DNA of 64,000 nucleotides from Bacteroidota bacterium (GCA_023426145.1 JAFABG010000031.1:62001-126000); one strand, 5' to 3'. Shown: positions 34,702 to 43,445, counted from the first letter of the stretch. A program made the numbers and translations. The notes: generated from the sequence alone by a model not told the origin.

Positions 34702-35886
34702 TTAGATTAGTTGGTGTTTTCTAAAGACCTCTTTCCATAGTGGCCCGATGTGCTCTATGTCATAACTACCTTTTCGTTGCATGGCGGCATTCGCCATTTG
34801 GTGGCGCAGTGAATGATCAGTGGCTAGTCGGATCAATGCTTCTGCATAGGCATTATAGTCCTCATTTGGAATAATTATCCCATCTTTTCCATGATCTATC
34901 ATGTCATATATGGCCCTAAAAGAATCGAAGCCTATGGGGACAACACCCAGATTCATGGCCTCTACAAAAACAGTGGGCAGCCCTTCAATAACAGACGTCA
35001 GGCAGATGATGCTGGCACGGTCTATGTAAGGGATGGACATCTGATAGCCTTTGAGATATACTCTACTGAGTTTTCGCTCGGCGATGATGCTCTCACATTC
35101 TTTATATTTATTGCCGTCTCCCACTAATATAAGGCTCCATTCGGGCAACTTTTCCTGAACCATTTCCCATATTTTTAGCAATTTGGGCAATGCTTTCTCT
35201 GCAGCAAATCTGCCCACGAAGATGATTTCTTTCTTTTTATCCTTGATGGGAATGCTGCTAGTCACGGGTTGAATGGCATTGGGAATAGCAGACAGCCTTG
35301 TCGCCTTTTTGTCGCCTATCAGTTCTCTAAATTCAGGTACGTAGGAGGGAGATAAAAGTACCACTTCATCAACAGTGTTATAGGCAGAGATATTTTGATG
35401 CTTTACCACTTTTTTCAGTAAAAAGAGATAGAGTTGGGGAAATAGGAACTGAAATAACTGTTTCAAACTATGCACGTTTTTGAATAAAAGAGTGGATAGC
35501 TCGTAGGCTTTTAGTTGGGTGGTGTGGCTCGGACAATTATGGATCATCGTAACCAGCTTGATGCCGGGATGTTCTTGCTTGATGGCAAGCAGAAAGCGGC
35601 GGGTATCTCCGGTGATTACATGCGAATAGTCGAGGATAACATCTATCTTTTTTTCTCCAATGAACTGGCAGATTGCTTCTACATTCTTAGGCGTATAAAA
35701 TTGTAGATAATGGTCGGGCAGTAAGAGCCCGTTTTCAAAACCACTGTCGTCCACTTCGAGGTAGCTGAAGAACAATTGGCTACTGGTGCCATTGGTAGTA
35801 AGCCATTCGCTCAGTTGGGCATAGAAATAATAGAAACTATTTGCTCTGTGGGGAAATGCTTTCGTTTGTAGAATCAAGATGTTCAT
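34702..35886 (-). CDS. GT4 glycosyltransferase
   Basis: GT-B glycosyltransferase of about 394 residues. The donor half has IIFVGRFAAEKALPKLLKIW, LVGDGNKYKECE and SVIEGLPTVFVEAMNLGVVP, the EX7E region. The ATG at 35886 (MNILILQTKAFP) is preferred over the one two codons upstream at 35892. It lies 16 bp before the next gene in the same transcript. Confidence 0.87.
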   Translation of the reverse strand: MNILILQTKAFPHRANSFYYFYAQLSEWLTTNGTSSQLFFSYLEVDDSGFENGLLLPDHYLQFYTPKNVEAICQFIGEKKIDVILDYSHVITGDTRRFLLAIKQEHPGIKLVTMIHNCPSHTTQLKAYELSTLLFKNVHSLKQLFQFLFPQLYLFLLKKVVKHQNISAYNTVDEVVLLSPSYVPEFRELIGDKKATRLSAIPNAIQPVTSSIPIKDKKKEIIFVGRFAAEKALPKLLKIWEMVQEKLPEWSLILVGDGNKYKECESIIAERKLSRVYLKGYQMSIPYIDRASIICLTSVIEGLPTVFVEAMNLGVVPIGFDSFRAIYDMIDHGKDGIIIPNEDYNAYAEALIRLATDHSLRHQMANAAMQRKGSYDIEHIGPLWKEVFRKHQLI

Positions 35887-35897
35887 GGTCATTCCAG

Positions 35898-36899
35898 TTA
35901 AGATTTTAGTTTTCGGAGGATTGCTATCTCCCAGTCAGCTAGTTTTTTACGGAAGCTCACGGTCGGTATCCCGGTGTAGAGAGCAGCTTTCTGCCAGAAA
36001 AGTGCTTCATTTTCAATTGTTGGTGTATGTGCTAACAGCTTGAATAGGCGATATAGTCCCCGCTTCTTTTCATAGGGGAGATGCCATATCGCAAGTTTCT
36101 CGTCGGCTTTCGTCACGTTGTTATATTGAGGAGAGGTCCACATACGTTTGATGTACTTGTTGGCAATGTTGTTCCGTATGTTCAAGTGCTCGGCAAGTAC
36201 GCTGAAAAACAAGGCTTCTTCGTTCAGTTTCGGAAGATTGTCTTTGAATAAGGATAAGTTATAGGCCCAAAGCTCTTGATAGGCCTTGTTTACCTTCTTG
36301 ACAATGTCTCCCCGAAGGGCGAAAAACTCTCCACCGTAATAGTAAATCGGGCGGCTGGCTTTTTGTCCGTAACAGGCTTCATATAAGTTGGTCATCTGCG
36401 CTAATGTAATGCCATTGGTCAGTATTTCGGGCGCAGTGGTAAGCTCGTATAGTGCACTTCCATTCGTAGTCACTTCATTGAAGAGAGGATCTAGTGAGGT
36501 GGTGCACAGGCAATCAGCATCACAAATAAGGAGATTGTCTTCGTTCTGCATTCGTGGGCCCATATATTGCCAAATGTCATATACATAGAATTGATTTCTC
36601 CAGGCGTTATACCAACCGTCGGGCGGAATGCAGCGGTAGGGAAGGCGAGTGACCTCGACGTCGAGTGTGGCAAATAGATGGTTTAGATAGTCCGGTAGCA
36701 CCTCTACGTTGGTGAAAAAGAGGAGCTTCGCTTCAGGGTTATAATGCCTGAAAGTGGTGAAGAATGGCACTTGTATCTGCATATAGATGGAATGCACAAG
36801 CGACGAATCGCCTCGCTTTCCGGTTTGAGGATAGAAACTTGCGTCTTGCGCAGATTCTTTGTAAAACCAGGTGGCTATATACTGAACGGGAGTTGTCAT
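35898..36899 (-). CDS. Probable GT-A-like glycosyltransferase, unnamed family
   Basis: Cytosolic protein of 333 residues with a central LLICDADCLCTTSLDPLF stretch that looks like a DXD metal/nucleotide motif, followed by a NGSALYELTT strand and the YYYGGEFFALRGDIV segment seen in glycogenin/capsule-type GT-A enzymes. The ATG at 36899 overlaps the flippase stop as ATGA, which settles the start over the ORF beginning at 36932. Context (flippase upstream, GT4 downstream) supports a transferase. Family not confidently named. Confidence 0.65.
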   Translation of the reverse strand: MTTPVQYIATWFYKESAQDASFYPQTGKRGDSSLVHSIYMQIQVPFFTTFRHYNPEAKLLFFTNVEVLPDYLNHLFATLDVEVTRLPYRCIPPDGWYNAWRNQFYVYDIWQYMGPRMQNEDNLLICDADCLCTTSLDPLFNEVTTNGSALYELTTAPEILTNGITLAQMTNLYEACYGQKASRPIYYYGGEFFALRGDIVKKVNKAYQELWAYNLSLFKDNLPKLNEEALFFSVLAEHLNIRNNIANKYIKRMWTSPQYNNVTKADEKLAIWHLPYEKKRGLYRLFKLLAHTPTIENEALFWQKAALYTGIPTVSFRKKLADWEIAILRKLKS

Positions 36900-38344
36900 C
36901 TTTTTTTCTTCTTTTTGATGAATTGCAAGCATTCACGGAGTATGGCCGATTGCATTCTCCATAATACAAATGCATACAGCATGGCAACAAAAGCCACTTT
37001 GATAAGCAGTGAAAGATAGAGGTTGTCAATGTCCAATGTGATGTAGTAGGCAAATGCAGTGAGGGAACTAGCCAGTAGGAAGTAGGGAGCTAGGTCTTTT
37101 AGCATTTGTCCCAACGTGAGCGGAATTTCTCTGCCCGCAAAAAAACGCCAAACAAACAGCCAAAGTATATTGATGCCCACAAACAAGCAAACCATTACTT
37201 TGATGCCATACGGATAGCTGATGCATGCGGTGATGAGCTGTATGATGCTAAGCAGTATATTGTTGAACATGAAAATAGAGGAGCGTCCTCGGCTAATGAT
37301 TAACTTTGAAAACAAATCGTTGATGGGAATAAATGCTCCCCAGATGCAGAGCAACTGCATGATTTTGGCTGACTCTATCCACTTGTCGGTGATGGTAATT
37401 ACGATAATCTCTTTCGAGACAATGCTCAACCCGAACATGGCAGGGAAGGAGATGAAGGCAACGAAGCGGAGCATTTTGCGGAATACGGCTAGCTGACGTT
37501 CTTTGTCGTTGGTCACTTGAGCCAACACGGGTTGTGCTACTCCGCTCAGCATTCCGGTAATTAGCGAGTGTCCCTTGTTATTCCAATTGCTGGCTTGACT
37601 ATAGTCTCCCACTTGCTGCTCGGCATAGAATTTCCCAAGCAGAATGGAAAATAAGTTATTGTTGATGGTGATGAAGATGTTGGTGATAAGCATCTTACTT
37701 CCAAAACCGAACATCTCTTTGATGGGCGAAAAGTCGAAATGAAAGCTAGGCTTCCATTTGGCATAATACCAGTTTAGTATCACCACTACCGTTACGTATA
37801 CGATGGTTTGTATCGCTATACCCCAATAGGCGAATCCGCTGGCAGCAAGGATGATGCCCACAATGCCTGAGATGACCAGGCTGACTAATGAGATGATGGT
37901 GTTTTCTTTTATCTTGAGATTTCGGAAGAGAATGGCTCTTGGCGCAATGCCGAAGCCAGAAATGAAGAAGCTGAGAAAAGACAGACGTGACAACGGAATG
38001 AGTTCAGGCGTGTTGTAAAAGTCTGCAATCCAAGGAGCGGAGAGGTAGAGAAGTACATAGAGCACTGCGCCGCAAATGCTACTAAACCAGAATACAGCGT
38101 TATAATCTTTATCGCTGACTTGTTCCCGGTTGGCAAGAGCCTCAATAAATCCGCTGTTTTGTAGGATAGCAGCAATGGCTGGGAAGATGGCGAGCATACC
38201 TATCATTCCATAGTCGGCTCGATCGAGTAAACGTCCCAATACGATTCCGAATAGTAAGCCTAATATTTGTTGCAAGCTACTGCTAAGTCCACCCCAGAAG
38301 AGTCCTTTGGCTGTTTTCTGTTTCAGAGATTGTTCTTCGCTCAT
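36896..38344 (-). CDS. Polysaccharide flippase (Wzx/MOP superfamily)
   Basis: Multi-span inner-membrane protein of 482 residues, WzxC-like, predicted to flip undecaprenyl-linked oligosaccharide. About 12-14 helices, with the N-terminal signature GLFWGGLSSSLQQILGLLFG followed by GRLLDRADYGMIGML. The C-terminus is Lys-rich (FIKKKKKR). It heads the minus-strand GT run and follows metG by 80 bp. No wzy polymerase is recognisable nearby. Confidence 0.9.
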   Translation of the reverse strand: MSEEQSLKQKTAKGLFWGGLSSSLQQILGLLFGIVLGRLLDRADYGMIGMLAIFPAIAAILQNSGFIEALANREQVSDKDYNAVFWFSSICGAVLYVLLYLSAPWIADFYNTPELIPLSRLSFLSFFISGFGIAPRAILFRNLKIKENTIISLVSLVISGIVGIILAASGFAYWGIAIQTIVYVTVVVILNWYYAKWKPSFHFDFSPIKEMFGFGSKMLITNIFITINNNLFSILLGKFYAEQQVGDYSQASNWNNKGHSLITGMLSGVAQPVLAQVTNDKERQLAVFRKMLRFVAFISFPAMFGLSIVSKEIIVITITDKWIESAKIMQLLCIWGAFIPINDLFSKLIISRGRSSIFMFNNILLSIIQLITACISYPYGIKVMVCLFVGINILWLFVWRFFAGREIPLTLGQMLKDLAPYFLLASSLTAFAYYITLDIDNLYLSLLIKVAFVAMLYAFVLWRMQSAILRECLQFIKKKKKR

Positions 38345-38358
38345 TCTGCTTTATTTCT

Positions 38359-38418
38359 TTGAATAGAAACATGGAGAGCCTCTATGGATGAATCAAGAGG
38401 CACTCCATGTGTATTCAA
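38359..38418. repeat. Long imperfect stem-loop between metG and the flippase gene
   Basis: TTGAATA, ACATGGAG and GCCTCT pair in order with AGAGGC, CTCCATGT and TATTCAA, leaving short bulges and a 12-nt loop. It occupies the gap after the metG stop. No T-run follows on the minus strand, so it may be a processing or stability element as well as a terminator. Confidence 0.6.
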
Positions 38419-38424
38419 TAGGTG

Positions 38425-40464
38425 TTATTTCACTTCGCTGCCTGGTTTTACTTCCCGACCCGGCATAATGACAGACAAACTGCCATCGTTGTTTTCTGCA
38501 CTTAAAATCATGCCTTCGCTAACAATACCTTTTAGTTTTCGAGGAGCAAGATTAGCAATGAAGCAAACTTGTTTGCCTACCAGTTCTTCGGGCTTATAGT
38601 GCTGTGCGATGCCTGATACGATGGTACGAGTCTCCAAACCGTCGTCGATCTTGAACTGCAACAGTTTGTCGGCTTTAGGTACTTTCTGACATTCAAGTAT
38701 GGTACCTACGCGGATATCAAGCTTGGTGAAATCGTCGAACTCGATGTTTTCACGAATAGGTTTCGCTTTGTAGTTGGCCTCTTCGTTGGCTTTCTTGGTG
38801 TCGAGCAATTTCTGTACCTGAGCTTCGATTTCGCTATCGTCTATTTTTTCGAACAATAGTTCGGGCGTGTTCAGCAGATGACCTTCAGCAAGCAGGTCAC
38901 TTCTTCCCAATTCAGTCCATTCGCAGCTGTTCATGTTGAGCATCTTGCGGAGTTTTTCCGAACTGAAAGGCAAGAACGGTTCGAAGGCTATGGCAAGGTT
39001 GGCCACGAGCTGCAATGCAATGTTAAGGATGGTACCCACACGTTCCATATCGGTTTTCGCCAGTTTCCAAGGTTCCGTGTCGGCCAAGTATTTGTTACCG
39101 ATACGAGCCAAGTTCATCGCTTCTTTTTGTGCATCGCGGAATTTGAAGATATCGAGTAGCTTTTCTACTTCTTCTTTGACGTCGGCAAACTCTTTCAGTG
39201 TTTCTTTGTCATAATCGGTTAGTTCTCCGCAAGCGGGAACTTTATTGTCGAAATATTTTTGAGTCAGCACTAAAGCACGGTTCACGAAGTTGCCATACAC
39301 AGCAACCAATTCGTTGTTGTTGCGTGCTTGGAAGTCTTTCCAAGTGAAGTCGTTATCTTTAGTCTCGGGAGCATTAGCCGTGAGCACGTAGCGAAGAACG
39401 TCCTGTTTGCCGGGGAAGTCTGCCAAGTATTCGTGCAACCATACCGCCCAGTTGCGAGAAGTTGAAATCTTGTCTCCTTCCAGATTCAGGAATTCATTGC
39501 TCGGCACGTTGTCTGGCAAGATATAGCTTCCTTCAGCCTTAAGCATGGCTGGGAATACGATGCAGTGGAATACGATATTATCTTTTCCGATGAAATGAAC
39601 GAGACGAGTTTCGGGATCTTTCCACCAAGTCTCCCAGCTTTCGGGCAATAGTTCTTTGGTATTCGAGATGTAACCGATAGGAGCGTCGAACCAGACATAG
39701 AGCACTTTACCTTCAGCACCTTCCACGGGTACGGGAATTCCCCAGTCGAGGTCGCGGCTAACCGCACGAGGCTGCAAGCCCATGTCGAGCCAGCTTTTAC
39801 ATTGTCCATATACGTTAGGACGCCATTCTTTGTGGTCTTCCAAAATCCATTGGCGCAACCATGCTTCGTGCTTGTCAAGGGGGAGATACCAGTGCTTGGT
39901 TTCCTTCATCACCGGTTTGCTTCCGCTGATGGCACTCTTTGGGTTAATCAGATCGGTTGGCGATAGGGAAGTTCCACATTTCTCGCATTGGTCGCCATAG
40001 GCACCTTCGGAGTGACAATGAGGGCATTCTCCGGTGATGTAGCGGTCGGCAAGAAACTGATGAGCTTCTTCATCGTAATATTGTTCGGATGTTTTTTCGA
40101 TGAATTCGCCCTTGTTATAGAGCGTTTTGAAAAAGTCTGAAGCCAGTTCATGGTGAGTTGATGAACTTGTGCGGCTATATATATCGAAAGAAACACCGAA
40201 TTCCTCGAATGATTTCTTAATCAGCGAATGGTAGCGGTCTACTACATCTTGGGGAGTGATTCCCTCTTTCTTGGCGCGGATGGTGATGGGTACTCCGTGT
40301 TCGTCGGAACCTCCGATGAATATTACATCCTTTTTCTTTAAACGTAGATAGCGCACATAGATATCTGCCGGTACGTATACTCCGGCCAAGTGACCAATAT
40401 GAACAGGACCGTTCGCATACGGCAGCGCCGCTGTGACGGTAGTTCTTTTGAATTTATTTTCCAT
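38425..40464 (-). CDS. metG: Methionyl-tRNA synthetase
   Basis: Class I aminoacyl-tRNA synthetase. The ATG at 40464 (MENKFKRTTVTAALPYANG) is chosen; the upstream extension to 40527 crosses the promoter. The HIGH motif is exact (residues 22-25, PVHIGH) and the KMSKS loop reads KISTS. A CPHC...CEKC zinc knuckle is present in the connective peptide. The C-terminal ~105 residues form the EMAP/Trbp111-like tRNA-binding domain (FDDFTKLDIRVGTILECQKVP, in pieces), giving 679 residues in all. Confidence 0.96.
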   Translation of the reverse strand: MENKFKRTTVTAALPYANGPVHIGHLAGVYVPADIYVRYLRLKKKDVIFIGGSDEHGVPITIRAKKEGITPQDVVDRYHSLIKKSFEEFGVSFDIYSRTSSSTHHELASDFFKTLYNKGEFIEKTSEQYYDEEAHQFLADRYITGECPHCHSEGAYGDQCEKCGTSLSPTDLINPKSAISGSKPVMKETKHWYLPLDKHEAWLRQWILEDHKEWRPNVYGQCKSWLDMGLQPRAVSRDLDWGIPVPVEGAEGKVLYVWFDAPIGYISNTKELLPESWETWWKDPETRLVHFIGKDNIVFHCIVFPAMLKAEGSYILPDNVPSNEFLNLEGDKISTSRNWAVWLHEYLADFPGKQDVLRYVLTANAPETKDNDFTWKDFQARNNNELVAVYGNFVNRALVLTQKYFDNKVPACGELTDYDKETLKEFADVKEEVEKLLDIFKFRDAQKEAMNLARIGNKYLADTEPWKLAKTDMERVGTILNIALQLVANLAIAFEPFLPFSSEKLRKMLNMNSCEWTELGRSDLLAEGHLLNTPELLFEKIDDSEIEAQVQKLLDTKKANEEANYKAKPIRENIEFDDFTKLDIRVGTILECQKVPKADKLLQFKIDDGLETRTIVSGIAQHYKPEELVGKQVCFIANLAPRKLKGIVSEGMILSAENNDGSLSVIMPGREVKPGSEVK

Positions 40465-40504
40465 TAATATATCGTGATTTTGTTGTTTACAGCTTTGCAA
40501 TGTG

Positions 40505-40512
40505 CAAAGATA
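40505..40512 (-). promoter_or_regulatory. -7 element for metG
   Basis: Minus-strand TATCTTTG, 40 bp before the ATG at 40464. Confidence 0.45.
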
Positions 40513-40565
40513 GTGACTTTTCACCACAGAATAGATGAATTGACTCAGATTTCTATCGTTGAGCT

Positions 40566-41276
40566 TTACATCATCATGTGTTTTCTGATAGAAAACTTCA
40601 CAATTGCCATAGCGTTGATCGAATCGAACGGAATGTTCATTGGCTCGTGATGGGTATTATAACTTACAAGTTTTATGAAGCCATCTTTTTCTGAGCGGTT
40701 CACGTATTTCACTGCCAGATATTCGTCTCCTTCTATCATGAACGACACGAGATACATCTCGCCGTAAATGACATTGCTGAAACTGTTTATTTCTTTAAAT
40801 CCCACGATATCACCTGATTTTAGAATGGGATACATGCTGTCGCCGCTGATATAGACTGCACCATCGCAGAGCGGTATGCTAGGAATCTGTATCTTGCCTA
40901 AGGCATATTGGTGTTTGTTGGTAAACAGTGTTTTCAAGTTGGCTGCCGCTGTAATGTCGTATAGGGTTACGCTGCGATCGTCTATGGCTTCTACAGTTTT
41001 GGGGTTGTGTATCGTTTGTACTTCTCCGCGTATTAGATCGCTTTCGCAAAACTTCGTTGTGTGCATTGGCGTACCTTTTCCTATAAGTAGCCAGTTGTAA
41101 TTCACGTCTTTAAGTTTTTCAAAAAGTAGAGGAAAATCAATTCGGTTTCTTGCTCCCCAGTTTGAAACTGTTCCGCGGGAAACGCCTAAATATTCAGCTA
41201 ATTCGCTGTCGTTATGTAAATTTAAAGCCTGCTTGGCACGCTTGATAATCCCTTTAACATCTAGAAATGTATCCAT
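40566..41276 (-). CDS. XRE helix-turn-helix regulator with S24 (LexA-like) domain
   Basis: CI-repressor-like protein of 236 residues. The N-terminal HTH (about 10-65: LNLHNDSELAEYLGVSRGTVSNW) fits the bacteriophage CI repressor helix-turn-helix domain. The C-terminal S24 domain (about 125-225) keeps the Ser in SGDSMYPILKSGD and a Lys in EYLAVKYVNR, so self-cleavage is possible. No Ala-Gly cleavage site is obvious. There are no phage genes around it; such chromosomal regulators in Bacteroidota often have unknown targets. Array C lies 260-350 bp upstream. Confidence 0.85.
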   Translation of the reverse strand: MDTFLDVKGIIKRAKQALNLHNDSELAEYLGVSRGTVSNWGARNRIDFPLLFEKLKDVNYNWLLIGKGTPMHTTKFCESDLIRGEVQTIHNPKTVEAIDDRSVTLYDITAAANLKTLFTNKHQYALGKIQIPSIPLCDGAVYISGDSMYPILKSGDIVGFKEINSFSNVIYGEMYLVSFMIEGDEYLAVKYVNRSEKDGFIKLVSYNTHHEPMNIPFDSINAMAIVKFSIRKHMMM

Positions 41277-41537
41277 TTGATCCTTGTTTTATATAGGTGA
41301 AGAAATATGCAAACTTGTTATTTGATTATTCTCAATTTATTATAAATTATTTTTGCGTTCAAATTTAAAATGAATTGCTTTTAATTGAAAACTATTTTCC
41401 CTTTGTATTTAATTTGTTGATTAAAACGTTCCAAAATTACAAATTAAAAACATGTAAATCGATAAATAACAAGGGAAAGTTTACGAGAGGTAGTGAAAAA
41501 GATCATTCTTAACTTGTTCAATCTGGATGAATTCTCC
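41277..41537. other. AT-rich upstream region of the S24 regulator
   Basis: First part of a 495-bp non-coding gap. It contains a minus-strand TAAATTTG (41360-41367) that could be a -7 element for the regulator. No gene or tRNA found. Confidence 0.4.
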
Positions 41538-41625
41538 GGCTATTGGCCCTATATATCCAACTTATTGGGTATATAGGGCCAATGGGAAGGGTATATAGCT
41601 CCTACATGCAGGGTATATAGATGGT
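41538..41625. repeat. Array C: four 22-bp-spaced units with a 19-bp inverted repeat
   Basis: GGGTATATAG occurs identically at 41567, 41589 and 41611, exactly 22 bp apart; a diverged unit precedes at 41545 sharing the TATA core. The first two units also form a stem: ATTGGCCCTATATATCCAA (41542-41560) pairs with 41565-41583 with a single mismatch and a CTTA loop. It lies downstream of the CPBP gene and upstream of the S24 regulator. Operator array, structured RNA or decayed repeat are all possible. Confidence 0.8.
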
Positions 41626-41771
41626 GTAAACACGTTGTTTGCTCCTTAGGATTCAGGCTAACTTAAAAGAAGAAGATTATTCTTATCGATTTACGCTCTA
41701 TTATTCACTATGGGAAGATGTTTTTTGCCGATTCTTTCAACTTTAAGTAGGTCGTTTTGCGGATAATCTTT
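41626..41771. other. Non-coding region between array C and the CPBP gene
   Basis: Rest of the 495-bp gap. No ORF with a ribosome binding site and no clear terminator were seen. Confidence 0.4.
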
Positions 41772-42413
41772 TTATTTTGCCATGGGTAACATCAGCGTGA
41801 ATGTAATAAGATTATATAGGATATGTACACAGATACAGTAAATGATACCGCACTGGATACGGATTTTATTCAAGAAGAAAGCGAGCACTCCGAGTGGTAG
41901 AACTTGTATGAAAGCAAAAATAAAATTGTTCCAATGCAAGTTAGTGTAATTTGTTAGATGCAAAAGTGTAAAAGCCACCATGCTGATATATCCGGCCGTT
42001 TGTTGTGCTTTAGGGCTGTATTCTTTTCGTATATAATAGAGAATAATGCTGATCCATCCGAGGTTTGAGAGTATAGTATTGGCAACAGATAATATTTCTC
42101 CTCTATGGAATAATCCTAAAATAAGTTTGAATAACATTCCCAGCGTGAAGCTTTTTAATAGAACTTTCCTCTCCAAGGTGATGGGGTATCTGAATAAAAA
42201 TTCTTCAATACATGGACCCAGCAGACATGCCATTACAAAACTGAGAAGCATACCATGTTTCTGTATGATGTCTGACGAACTATTAACTGGTAGTGAAACA
42301 AGCTGTTTCCCGATCCACATTATACCAGTGATGGGGGCAGCAATAAGTACAATAAGCAGGAATGCCCATAGAGTATATTTAGCGGTTGTTTTTAATTTAG
42401 TATGCATGGACAT
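41772..42413 (-). CDS. CPBP-family intramembrane glutamic protease
   Basis: Membrane protein of 213 residues with six or so hydrophobic helices. The CPBP (Abi/Rce1-like) motifs are intact: GPCIEEFLFR (Glu70, Glu71, Arg75), FTLLHLTNY (His) and HILYN (His/Asn). Members process prenylated proteins, bacteriocin precursors or regulators; the substrate here is unknown. It follows the metallo-beta-lactamase gene by 88 bp and may share its transcript. ATGs at 42413 and 42407 are both possible starts. Confidence 0.88.
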   Translation of the reverse strand: MSMHTKLKTTAKYTLWAFLLIVLIAAPITGIMWIGKQLVSLPVNSSSDIIQKHGMLLSFVMACLLGPCIEEFLFRYPITLERKVLLKSFTLGMLFKLILGLFHRGEILSVANTILSNLGWISIILYYIRKEYSPKAQQTAGYISMVAFTLLHLTNYTNLHWNNFIFAFIQVLPLGVLAFFLNKIRIQCGIIYCICVHILYNLITFTLMLPMAK

Positions 42414-42501
42414 AGAATTTAAAGCTCAACGGAGATTATTGGCTTCGTTGTGCTTTGTAAATTTAGAAAGAGTTGATCCAGAATTTCAGTGGTAAAAGCA
42501 A

Positions 42502-43260
42502 TTACTTGTCCAGCTTGTTTTGCAATAAATCCTGAGTATGAAGAAGTAGCTCTTTGCCTCCAATGGCTCCATGTCCAGGTATTACCCAATTCACATCGGG
42601 ATAACGAGTTATTAGTTTATTAATAGTCGACGTCCATTCATTAGGGACAGCATCTGATAAATTGCCCAATCCTTTAGCCTTTACACTTTTCACCATGCAT
42701 CCACCAAAGAGTATTTTCTCTGAAGGAATCCATACTACAATATTATCAGCTGAATGTCCTCCACCTGGGTAATAGCAACAAAGGTCCATATTTCCCAATT
42801 TTACAGTCAAAGAATCTTTAAAGCCATAATCGGGTAAGGGGAGGCTTTTCTCGCGAGCAATGTCTATAGTCATTTGATTGGCATATGATTTTACCCCCGT
42901 TTCTTTGAGAAAAGATAAACCTCCCATACAGTCTCCGTGCCAATGATTCGGGATAAACACTGTCAGATCTGCGTTAAGCTTTTGCTTTATCCAATTCACT
43001 AATAAAGCTGTTCGTTCATCAGTTGCCGGGGTATCGAGTAAGGCAGCTTTCTTTCCTTGGACTAAAATTAAGCCATTGCAGGGCACTACACCAAAACCAT
43101 CCATATCATCCCATGAAACATAGAAATAGGCATGTTTTGATAATTGGGTTACTTCCATGCCTGAGGCAATCACGCTTTTCTTCCCTATCCGTTTTTGTGC
43201 ACTGAGCCCAGCATAATGCAAACAAAGGATTATTCCTACTAAACACAAGATCTTTTTCAT
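42502..43260 (-). CDS. Subclass B1 metallo-beta-lactamase, CcrA/CfiA-like
   Basis: Secreted zinc beta-lactamase of 252 residues from the ATG at 43260 (signal peptide ending GLSAQ). All six B1 zinc ligands are present: His106, His108 and Asp110 in HWHGD, His169 in GGGHSAD, Cys188 in GGCMVK and His230 in PGHG. Substrate-contact Lys191 and Asn200 are also kept. Overall wording (IPNHWHGDC, SYANQMTID, NIVVW, FGGCM) is very close to CcrA/CfiA of B. fragilis, though clearly not identical. Hydrolysis of carbapenems is therefore likely if expressed. No IS promoter is upstream; a native-looking -7 element is at 43291-43298. Length and motifs rule out a glyoxalase-type relative. Confidence 0.93.
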   Translation of the reverse strand: MKKILCLVGIILCLHYAGLSAQKRIGKKSVIASGMEVTQLSKHAYFYVSWDDMDGFGVVPCNGLILVQGKKAALLDTPATDERTALLVNWIKQKLNADLTVFIPNHWHGDCMGGLSFLKETGVKSYANQMTIDIAREKSLPLPDYGFKDSLTVKLGNMDLCCYYPGGGHSADNIVVWIPSEKILFGGCMVKSVKAKGLGNLSDAVPNEWTSTINKLITRYPDVNWVIPGHGAIGGKELLLHTQDLLQNKLDK

Positions 43261-43290
43261 ATAAAACTCTTTGAATGATTTCTTTGTCTT

Positions 43291-43298
43291 CAAAAATA
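43291..43298 (-). promoter_or_regulatory. -7 element before the metallo-beta-lactamase
   Basis: Minus-strand TATTTTTG, 30 bp before the ATG at 43260. No good -33 element, suggesting modest expression. Confidence 0.45.
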
Positions 43299-43437
43299 CG
43301 AGATTTATTTATAAATTCCATGCTTTTAATTCTTTCAATTTGCTGATTGGTACATGCGATTTGTAATTCGTTTAGTAAAGAACAAGCACAACTAAATAAT
43401 TCTCTTCTTTTTCCTTCTCCATTTTCGTAGGAAAGAA

Positions 43438-43445
43438 TATATTTG
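43438..43445 (+). promoter_or_regulatory. -7 element for the ADP-forming acyl-CoA synthetase
   Basis: TATATTTG, 33 bp before the ATG at 43479. Confidence 0.45.

Noticed and set aside
40566..41276. Prophage marker (CI-like repressor)
   Set aside because: No integrase, terminase, capsid or tail genes are nearby; metG and ordinary genes flank it.
42046..42495. Plus-strand 149-codon frame
   Set aside because: Antisense to the CPBP gene, whose catalytic motifs are clear; no family features.
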